Part shown: positions 8,119 to 13,679 of the stretch, in pieces
Position numbering within the stretch: the stretch's first letter is position 1
Layout of the letters: the number at the start of each line of letters is the position of its first letter
Assembly (NCBI GenBank): GCA_034696485.1
Contig: JAQIWT010000929.1
Location: forward strand, 1-13,679
From: Isohypsibius dastychi
Lineage: Eukaryota; Tardigrada; Eutardigrada; Parachela; Isohypsibiidae
Direction of reading: 5' to 3'
DNA length: 13,679 bases
Notes under the pieces: model-generated
Database searches by the model: none
What the model saw: the letters and a program-made list of their open reading frames with translations, nothing else
What the model was told of the DNA's origin: nothing
Position numbers and translations under genes: made by a program

Positions 8119-8910
8119 CGTGTGGAGATTGTACTCAACCTGGATAAACGGATCACGACGGAGACTGTTAATCCCGGTATTTAGTTGATGATCACACAAT
8201 GGTTTCTGTGATTCAGGTATCAAGACAGCAACGAGATGAAGACATATCCACCAAGTGAGTTTGTACCAAAATGAATTCTGTGCAAAATGCCGAAACTTTT
8301 GCAAAGTTCCTTGTCTTTGAAGTTTTTTTTAAAATATGCAACGCCGTATAAGGTTTTCTCTGATCCCAGGACTCCGTTTTGTAATGCTTTGCGGACAGGA
8401 GTGTATAAAATGTATAATTTCAACCGATTTCACTGTTGGCTACCACCCGCAAACAAATCGACAATGCGAAACATCCAACGAAACATGGAATCGATGCTGT
8501 GAAAACACGTGGACGAGAATCAGGAGAACTGGGACACACCTTTGCCTCATCTGGGTAATGCTCATATCATCGGTGTGCATTCGATCACAGGGTAAAGTCC
8601 GTTCGAGACGTTGTTTGGAAAGAAAGCTATCAGCGAAATCGACATCGACTGATCAACAGTAACGGAGCCGTTTGCGGTCAATATCGCGGAAAATACTGGA
8701 GATATTCAGACTAAGGCATGAGCAAGAATTCAAGTGCAACAAATGCTATCTTTGATAGAGATGGTACGAGTGCATTGACATTCCAGCCAGGAAATTTTGT
8801 TGATATGGGCAGTACAGAATCTTGCGTCAAATCTCTCCGGTCAAGTACGAGAAAAATGTTTACCACGCACGTCAGCAAAATCAAGCTGTTCGAAGACCGT
8901 AATAAATTGT
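8119..8910 (+). pseudogene. Second integrase (segment B), broken
   Basis: From about 8262 one frame reads AETFAKFLVFEVF. Another continues with KYATPYKVFSDPRTPFCNALRTG, which holds the second catalytic Asp. A third has STDFTVGYHPQTNRQCETSN, the HPQTNGQ-E motif with Gly changed to Arg and a Glu in the catalytic position. Near 8580-8650 the pieces HSITG, SPFETLFG and ISEIDID match the segment after the core. FQPGNFVDMG, then VSKIKLF near 8880, match an integrase C-terminal domain. The zinc-binding domain and the first catalytic Asp are not found, so about 8119-8260 probably covers a deletion. The C-terminal domain differs clearly from that of segment A, which suggests a different element lineage. 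Confidence 0.75.
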
Positions 8911-9482
8911 CGGTGGACAGCGTAAACAAATATGGGAAAGGATGGATACTCTTTGCGTCGATAAAGCGAACTGATGGTCATCAGTTGAGGGGAATTTCGC
9001 GCAAAACTGAACCCCGAGTCAATGAAGATTCCGAAGTCGTGGAAGAGAAAGACGCAAAAATTCTGAAATGGGCCGTTGACTCTTAAATCAAAGAATCGGT
9101 AACCAAGAATGTTAAGAGAACAGCTGATGCGGTTCCTCAGCGTGTTTCAGTTCGAGCAAACAGAAGGCCGTTCATCATTTTCATCTCGAAAATTCCACGA
9201 AAAGTTCTATGCAATAAACGGACGTTAAGATCTGACGAGAAAAAAACAGCAGTAAGGGTCCAGTCTGTGTTACAGACCTTTGACCAGTGACTGCAGTTCC
9301 ACGCCCGCGTCTCTAAAGACACAGAAGAGCTAGCCATGGAAATTGTCAGGCGACAACTATTTCTCAAAATCAAGCTGCTTCATTACCCATCCAAAGGGTG
9401 CAGAGTTGTCGACAAGTCAATTCTTTTCCAGCACGTCATCCAGATAAGTGAAATTATTGACCGTCAAGTTGTTACGCCATAA
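8911..9482 (+). pseudogene. Open trailing region after integrase B
   Basis: The frame that ends integrase B (8718 onward) stays open to 9482 with only two stops, TAA at 9084-9086 and TGA at 9288-9290. It gives charged, protein-like sequence (for example SRKTEPRVNEDSEVVEEKD and SKDTEELAMEIVRRQLFLKI). That is far fewer stops than expected by chance over about 190 codons. It may be a C-terminal extension of the pol polyprotein or a separate downstream gene of the element. I see no transmembrane helix or motif that would make it an envelope gene. No family is recognised. Confidence 0.4.
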
Positions 9483-10068
9483 TTCAAATAAAAGTGAACA
9501 AAGAGAATGAATGCAGATAAACAGTCGGTGCCATAATTGTAATAGGATCGAACACGAACGGTGGCCAGAAATGAGTATTGTTCGCACAACAGCACTGCAG
9601 ATAAAAATACACGCAAAACGATGAAGTGTGTGTTGCTCCAAACCTAACTGACTTTCATGCGAGTGCAAGCGCATTTAAGAAGGAAAATGAACTAGGTCAT
9701 TTGAGTACACTTGAGTGGGCAGGTGGCTAAATAAATACAAGCTCAGTACAATGTAAGAATGGGATGAATGAATACGAGCTAGGGCGTAGGCACAAACCAG
9801 CATCTATGTTGACTTCACGCAACAAAGTGCTGATCCTGTTTTGTTCTCAGGCAGTTGTGGTTCCTTGAATTGCACTGTGTTGAAGTGCGGACGATCATTA
9901 TACCAGTGGTTGGAAAAATAGAGCCTATATAGACATAAGTGCGGCTGCACACATTTTTCACGTAACTTTGACACCAAGGACAAAAGTGACACACGGCTAC
10001 CGTGAAATATTATCCCCTTGGCTTTGAATCCGCTTAATCAGGGAAGCGAGAGAAATCGAATTGTGCAA
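9483..10068. other. No gene recognised
   Basis: Intergenic sequence. Neither strand has a convincing coding frame, and I found no copy of any upstream block that could serve as a 3' LTR. A TATATAG motif near 9927 stands alone, without other promoter signs. Confidence 0.5.
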
Positions 10069-10110
10069 CTAAGCCATTGGAGAAATCGAATTGTTTTCAA
10101 CTACATACGA
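10051..10110. repeat. 30-bp tandem partial duplication across a stop codon
   Basis: AGAAATCGAATTGT occurs at 10051-10064 and again at 10081-10094, exactly 30 bp apart, flanking the TAG stop of the minus-strand gene. In that gene's frame the duplicated part reads NNSIS before the stop and HNSIS after it. The duplication may have altered the protein's C-terminus. Confidence 0.55.
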
Positions 10111-10610
10111 ATAGAAATCATCACCGTATTTTGTGTTGGATTCAACACCGCAACCTGCTGGGGAATCTTGAAGCTTTTGCTGGATATGAGTTCTTCTGTT
10201 AGAGTGTTCACAACAGGGGATTCTCTCACATGTCTGAAACGAAAAATAGCAACAATAAAGCACAGCTCAACGGTAGAACCGGTAGATATTACCTCGCGTT
10301 TCCAATTTGATATTTTACCATGGGACCGGATAGCCCACGGCACAACTTGAACGTTTTTGTCATTGTAAATGTCCCGGTTGATGTCCAACCAAAAGATGGT
10401 TGGAAAATGACCAGCGTCAAACATCACTCCTTTGAAATCAGCAACTCCGTTTTCGACGTTTTCAGTTTCTTTGGCGTCGAAGTCGCATGCAGTTAGAATG
10501 CAGTTCTTAATGGCCAAGGTCACCATGTTTTCGAAGTAATTGAGCATAGCACTCAAACTGGAATGCTGATCGGAACTGTCACGTCCGATAAAATTGCGTT
10601 TTTTAGTTGA
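10069..10610 (-). CDS. Unknown host protein, last two exons
   Basis: On the minus strand an open exon (10610-10293, 106 codons) with LNYFENMVTLAIKNC, GVMFDAGHFPTIFWLDI and VVPWAIRSHGKISNWKRE is followed by a 59-nt intron (10292-10234). The intron begins GTAATA and ends TTTTCGTTTCAG. It joins in phase 0 to a 54-codon exon (TCERIPCCEH onward) ending in TAG at 10069-10071. The phase agreement, the good acceptor and the absence of stops support a real gene. The last exon has five cysteines, which suits a secreted or extracellular protein. The upstream boundary at 10610 uses a weaker acceptor (CTGTTCAAAAG). A start inside the exon, at the ATG at 10547-10545, is also possible. I do not recognise the family. 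Confidence 0.55.
10234..10292 (-). other. Predicted 59-nt spliceosomal intron
   Basis: The donor is GAG|GTAATA and the acceptor TTTCGTTTCAG|ACA on the minus strand, with a pyrimidine-rich end. Both flanking exons are open in phase 0 and have no stop when joined. The length fits the other short candidate introns in this window. Confidence 0.6.
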
Positions 10611-10811
10611 CTTTTGAACAGAAATAGTTCAGAATATGATGACAATGTCAAAATGACGACAGTGTACATACCAAAGTACATTGACAAATAGGATCAGCAA
10701 CATGCATCACTAACCTCATGATTCGTAGTATTGGCAGTGCATACAGTCTCCTTTCAAGACTTTTTCTCGGGGAGTTTCTCGCCAGGTTCGAGGTCGCTCA
10801 AAAATTCTCTC

Positions 10812-10860
10812 ACTGTATGACGGTCACCGGGCAAACCGTTTGCTCAGTGACCATGACAGT
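10812..10860. other. 49-nt imperfect hairpin
   Basis: Three paired blocks nest around a 3-nt loop. ACTGT (10812-10816) pairs with ACAGT (10856-10860), GGTCAC (10822-10827) with GTGACC (10847-10852), and GCAAA (10831-10835) with TTTGC (10839-10843). Small asymmetric bulges separate the blocks. It lies in the unresolved middle of the minus-strand gene, possibly within an intron. No RNA family is recognised. Confidence 0.45.
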
Positions 10861-10908
10861 CCTAAACACTGACAATATTTACAATATGATGAGACGTTGT
10901 GCACATAC

Positions 10909-11124
10909 CGCTTGGTGATAACCTCTGAAGCCATATCTGCCGTGTCGGGTGATCGATTCAAAGGAACTGACTCTTCTAAGTATGTTTAGGGGAACACGTG
11001 TAGTCCAATTGAACCTGTTTTGAATTTCTCCGAGACAACCATCGTGAACACAAATTTTTGAACAGGAGAGTTCGAAGAAAAGCAAGAACGAGCCACAAAA
11101 CCAAAAGCGGAACAACGAATTCAT
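10909..11124 (-). CDS. Possible first exon with signal peptide
   Basis: An ATG at 11124 opens 72 codons on the minus strand. The N-terminus is MNSLFRFWFCGSFLLFFEL, a short polar start followed by a hydrophobic stretch. It is then followed by CSKICVHDGC, as in a secreted protein with a signal peptide. The exon ends in phase 0 at the strong donor GCG|GTATGT, and a 40-nt candidate intron runs to CAG at 10869. It lies upstream of the two-exon gene at 10069-10610 on the same strand and may be its first exon. I could not find a stop-free connection through 10611-10868. An alternative donor (AGAG|GTTATC) joined to an acceptor near 10783 would give an open path. A plus-strand frame (11058-11270) overlaps in antisense and cannot be excluded. 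Confidence 0.35.
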
Positions 11125-11412
11125 TCGGTTTAATTGATGAGAGTCTGAGGCATAGTTATCATAACCTGTTCACAAAGCGACCTAAAAAAACGTCTTGCAA
11201 CGCTCAAAGTTTGAGCGAAATCTTGGATAGCGTGAACGAATCCTGTAGGAAAAGGATGTTGATTACATAAACAGACAAAGTAGAAAAAAAACGGAGGACC
11301 ACAGGGCAAGAGTGGGACTCAAAAAAGAGCTTGATTGTCTACAGGTGGTGACCTGAATGGAAAAACAGAACTGCATGGTCTTGCGGTCATAAATTTGAAG
11401 TAAAAGTGTCCA
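11125..11412. other. Possible divergent intergenic region
   Basis: If both flanking gene models are right, this stretch separates a minus-strand start at 11124 from a plus-strand TATA box at 11441. It would then hold the regulatory sequence of both genes. It has an A-rich segment near 11282-11294. The open frames in it are short and unrecognised. Confidence 0.3.
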
Positions 11413-11449
11413 ACCAATTTGAAACAACAAAACAGAAGAGTATATAAAG
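11413..11449 (+). promoter_or_regulatory. CCAAT box and TATA box
   Basis: TATATAAAG at 11441-11449 is a strong TATA match. CCAAT at 11413-11417 lies 23 bp upstream of it. A start site about 25-30 bp downstream would fall near 11472, just before a short leader with a GTAAGG donor at 11498. The order of these signals with the coding frame further on supports a plus-strand promoter. Confidence 0.5.
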
Positions 11450-11497
11450 CCGAGTTGCTCAAAGTACACACAAGAATCCAATTTTCGAAGTAACACG

Positions 11498-11554
11498 GTA
11501 AGGACTCTCGTACTTTTGACATGAGTAGCGATTGATCAACCTATGTTCCACTAG
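11498..11554 (+). other. Possible 57-nt intron in the leader
   Basis: The donor is CACG|GTAAGG and the acceptor TTCCACTAG|GTTTCG. The length matches the other short introns here. The open frame after it (11555-11709) is Pro/Gln/Thr-rich and has no ATG before the next possible start at 11711, so this may be a 5' UTR intron. It rests on motifs alone. Confidence 0.35.
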
Positions 11555-11801
11555 GTTTCGCTGAGCCTCCGATACGTGACCATCATCAGGAACCATCCGA
11601 AACCATTCGCCAACAATCAAATCCACTCGCCCTCACCCAGAGCCAGCCGCCCACAACCGGAACCATTCTTTCCTTAGAAGGCCAGAACCCATTCAACCGC
11701 TCAGACGCCAATGGAACGTGAAAATAGCCGGAAACGTGAAAGATTACTGAATCTACTAGGACGTCAAGATGAGGGTTGAGGGCCGGAAAACCTATCCCTG
11801 A

Positions 11802-12247
11802 TTGATTGTTGAAACATTGTTTTCTGGGGAAAGTGTGGCGATCGCAAATCATGGTGCTAAATCTGAACGAAGTGTAACGGGAGAAAGTGACAGCGAAGCA
11901 ACATCAAGCAAGCCGAAGCCGAAAGTTCCGTCTTACATTGAGAATAAAGATGGAGAGTATTCCACCGAGTATATCACATACGAGAGTGAGAAGGATGAGA
12001 TGAAGAGAATCCAAGTGAAGGTTCACGGACATATCGGGTAATTTACTGTCAGTTATTTAGTGTTCACCAAACCACACTAGGTTTTTTCCCCAGGTTGACT
12101 TGGGTCCCTGTTACTGGGCTGAGACCAGGCCAGTGTGGAATTCTGGCTGGACCACTGGGTATGAGCAATGTCAGCAAGCTGATCCGAGACGAGCTACTCG
12201 CCAGGGAAGTTATTCGAGTCCGAGGATTGGTTCAACTGTGGGATTGA
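11802..12247 (+). CDS. Unknown host protein, two exons
   Basis: A 5' exon, open from 11802, ends at 12037 in phase 2 with KRIQVKVHGHI before the donor GG|GTAATT. A 56-nt intron (12038-12093), with the pyrimidine-rich end GTTTTTTCCCCAG, joins it to a second exon open in exactly the required phase. That exon holds LTWVPVTGLRPGQCGILAGPL and SKLIRDELLAREVIRVRG and ends in TGA at 12245-12247. The first exon is hydrophilic, with a Ser/Glu/Lys-rich part (ESDSEATSSKPKPK) and a Tyr/Glu-rich part. The start is not resolved. A short frame from ATG 11711 (MERENSRKRERLLNLLGRQ) could join through a phase-1 intron ending near 11883, giving an acidic continuation. The family is not recognised. The TATA box lies about 350 bp upstream. 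Confidence 0.55.
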
Positions 12248-12338
12248 ACTGTTCCCGACCTTGCTGACTATGTCGTCACTTGGTCTATCAAGATGTTTTG
12301 GATTTAACGTGAAGTTGTAAAAGGTAGACTTGACATAG

Positions 12339-12704
12339 GGTGGTCAAAGAAACAAGGGGGAATTACCACAAACGAAGACTGCAGTCGGCTTGCAGATGGC
12401 GTCAAATTGGCGAAAAGCTCATTTTGACCTTCTAGTGGCCATCACCAAGACTCTTGATTTGAAGATGGCTCACGTCGAAACAGGCGTTGTTTCAAAACTT
12501 GCCGGCTAAGTGATCTTGGCCTGCAAAAATATGAAGCTCTTAGCTTTGATGAGTGGAAACAAGGTTTATCGAGGAATGATTATGGACATGACAATGCAGG
12601 GTGCGGATGAGACCATTGATCGATCGCTTGCGATTCTATGGACGACTGAAGATGGAATCCATCCAGCATCACAAGAGAAAGAGCTAAGCCATGAAGAAGT
12701 GTGA
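12339..12704 (+). pseudogene. Unknown coding-like frame with one stop
   Basis: One frame is open from 12339 to 12704 apart from TAA at 12507-12509, about 122 codons in all. An ATG at 12396 begins MASNWRKAHFDLLVAITKTL. After the stop the frame continues with NMKLLALMSGNKVYRG and ends in TGA. The single interruption over this length suggests decayed coding sequence, or a short protein ending at 12507 followed by a chance opening. No domain is recognised. It lies about 90 bp after the preceding gene on the same strand and just before the direct repeat at 12719. Confidence 0.3.
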
Positions 12705-12718
12705 TGCAGTTTTGAAAA

Positions 12719-12793
12719 TGTAGCGAGTGGATTTTGACTGGGAGAAAAGGACTTGGTACTTTATCGGTTGTAACCAGCTAGAGAGAAGAAAGT
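12719..12793 (+). repeat. 75-bp direct repeat, first copy
   Basis: This block starts TGTAGCGAGTGGATTTT and ends GAGAGAAGAAAGT. It reappears at 13605-13679 with a single difference (G at 12736, A in the other copy). The spacing is 886 bp. The identity is far higher than for copies A and B of the dispersed repeat, so the duplication is recent. Confidence 0.9.
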
Positions 12794-12814
12794 ACTGAGC
12801 AGAGACAGTAAAGA

Positions 12815-12995
12815 GATGGAAGAAGATGGCTAGATGGAAAACCATGTAGGCTGATGTTGGCCTAAGACCTTATATACCCCGCATGAGTAACTCAGACAGC
12901 GGAGCAAGCTAAAGATAGAAATAGAAACAGTTATGAAGAAGGCCGAAGATCTGCTGATGTTCCAGACGGATGACGTAAACGTAACCTTAACGTGA
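12815..12995 (+). repeat. Dispersed repeat copy B
   Basis: This aligns with copy A near 2390-2580 in the same orientation, with a diverged middle of about 35 bp. Its coding-like frame reads KLKIEIET, DLLMFQTD and NVTLT and then hits TGA. Copy B has one extra base near 12900 relative to copy A, which shifts the upstream frame. A GT (12847) to AG (12896) pair could act as a 50-nt intron, but copy A lacks the GT. The same frame, after three further stops, runs into the ORF at 13040-13264. Confidence 0.6.
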
Positions 12996-13039
12996 CAATC
13001 TCCCCTTTTAAGATCAGCTGTCCTCAGCTGATAATCCAA

Positions 13040-13264
13040 GCCGGCGCTTGAAATAGAAACTGAAACATTCAATTCTTTCGCAGAAACTGAGTTGAGTAAA
13101 GAATCATCCGGGGCGAAGGGGCGAGCGGCACTGGCTCAAGAACAGGACATCACCCATTATGCAGGTGTGTGCTCCCGCGATGAGGAAAAAGAAGCGTCAA
13201 TTGCTGAGAAATTTTCGGGCTCCAAGGATCCATGGCAGGTGACCGGAAAAGATGATTTGCTTTA
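13040..13264 (+). CDS. Unknown acidic ORF or exon
   Basis: A frame of about 74 codons opens after TAA at 13034-13036 and ends in TAA at 13262-13264. It reads as a hydrophilic, protein-like sequence with ETFNSFAETELSKESSGAKG, DEEKEASIAEKF and KDPWQVTGKDD. No ATG lies at its start, so it would need splicing. One option is a 66-nt intron from GATGAC|GTAAAC to CCAAG, which would join it in phase to the coding-like part of repeat copy B. It lies inside the possible 886-bp tandem unit. The family is not recognised. Confidence 0.3.
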
Positions 13265-13301
13265 AACACACTAGTCAGAAGGAGAAGAATGCACTGGCCG
13301 T

Positions 13302-13601
13302 TCAGGTGAAAACTTGATGACTTGGCTTGCTTGATTCGATGGTGAACTGTCTCTGAGTTGTCCTTGAAGACTGCTCGTCCAGAAAAACTCCCAGTGGCTG
13401 AGTCGTAAATTCAGCCTCCACATGCGGAAAAATATATGTTACCTCGATGATTAGGCTACTGAGTCCATTTCTGCTGATCCCCGCGAGAACTTGTCCTGCA
13501 CGGCGTCTCAACCGTATGAAGAGTAGGAGATTCAGGAAATAGAACCAGGATAATGCGGTAATCAACAGCGGCTGGAGGGCCGTTCTCAGTCGTCGGACCA
13601 A
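13302..13601 (-). CDS. Possible small membrane protein ORF
   Basis: This is a minus-strand frame of 99 codons with no stop and no ATG at its upstream end (the first possible start is TTG). Near the N-terminus is one strongly hydrophobic segment, PLLITALSWFYFLNLLLFI, followed by the basic RLRRR. That is the pattern of a single transmembrane helix with a positive inside flank. The C-terminal half is polar. A GAG|GTAACA donor lies inside, so the coding part could end there. It falls inside the possible 886-bp tandem unit. It could also be a chance frame, and no family is recognised. Confidence 0.25.
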   Translation of the reverse strand: MVRRLRTALQPLLITALSWFYFLNLLLFIRLRRRAGQVLAGISRNGLSSLIIEVTYIFPHVEAEFTTQPLGVFLDEQSSRTTQRQFTIESSKPSHQVFT

Positions 13602-13604
13602 TTT

Positions 13605-13679
13605 TGTAGCGAGTGGATTTTAACTGGGAGAAAAGGACTTGGTACTTTATCGGTTGTAACCAGCTAGAGAGAAGAAAGT
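13605..13679 (+). repeat. 75-bp direct repeat, second copy, cut by window end
   Basis: This is the second copy of the block at 12719-12793, identical except for one base. It is still matching at the last base of the window, so the true repeat is longer than 75 bp. If the match continues, the unit of 886 bp would include repeat copy B and the two ORFs after it. Confidence 0.9.

Noticed and set aside
8911-9482. Envelope gene of an endogenous retrovirus
   Set aside because: The open region has no signal peptide, transmembrane helix or cleavage-site pattern that I can see, so an envelope call is unsupported.
10018-10350. Plus-strand 110-codon ORF
   Set aside because: It is antisense to the minus-strand exons, which have a phase-matched intron with good splice signals. 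No domain is seen in the plus frame.
11058-11270. Plus-strand 70-codon basic ORF
   Set aside because: It overlaps the signal-peptide exon in antisense, lacks an ATG at its start and has no recognised domain. It is kept only as an alternative in that entry.
1-13679. CRISPR arrays, bacterial operons or prophage genes
   Set aside because: There are no regularly spaced short repeats and no ribosome-binding-site-linked gene runs. The introns and the Ty3/gypsy relics indicate a eukaryotic genome.

Overview
This window looks like gene-poor, transposon-rich DNA from a small-genome metazoan. The candidate introns are very short (40, 56, 57 and 59 nt), the base composition is moderate, and a decayed Ty3/gypsy-type LTR retroelement fills the middle. 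There are no bacterial operon signatures. An enoplean nematode (whipworm-like) or another helminth fits best. That is an inference from intron size and element type, not an identification.

Layout. 1-930: no gene seen, apart from a short G-rich tandem repeat (443-545). About 930-1490, minus strand: a broken thymidylate kinase gene, readable from the P-loop region to the C-terminal region through an internal stop and frameshifts. 1490-3315: mostly unassigned, with an A-rich tract, a tiny ORF and copy A of a dispersed repeat (about 2385-2645). 3316-9482, plus strand: the remains of Ty3/gypsy retroelement coding sequence. In order these are gag with degenerate zinc knuckles, aspartic protease, reverse transcriptase, the N-terminal half of RNase H, and integrase (segment A). 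Segment A is then fused in frame to the C-terminal half of an RNase H followed by a second, different integrase (segment B) and an open trailing region. Many stops and frameshifts show it is dead, and I could not find LTRs.

10069-11124, minus strand: a candidate host gene. Its last two exons are joined by a 59-nt GT-AG intron in matching phase, and there is a possible first exon encoding a signal peptide. The middle is unresolved and overlaps a 49-nt hairpin. 11413-12247, plus strand: a second candidate host gene with CCAAT and TATA boxes and a phase-matched 56-nt intron. The two genes may be divergently transcribed from about 11125-11440.

12339-13679: a coding-like frame with one stop, copy B of the dispersed repeat, two further ORFs of unknown function, and a nearly perfect 75-bp direct repeat. 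The second copy of that repeat runs off the window end, which suggests a tandem duplication of about 886 bp. I recognise no family for either host-gene candidate.
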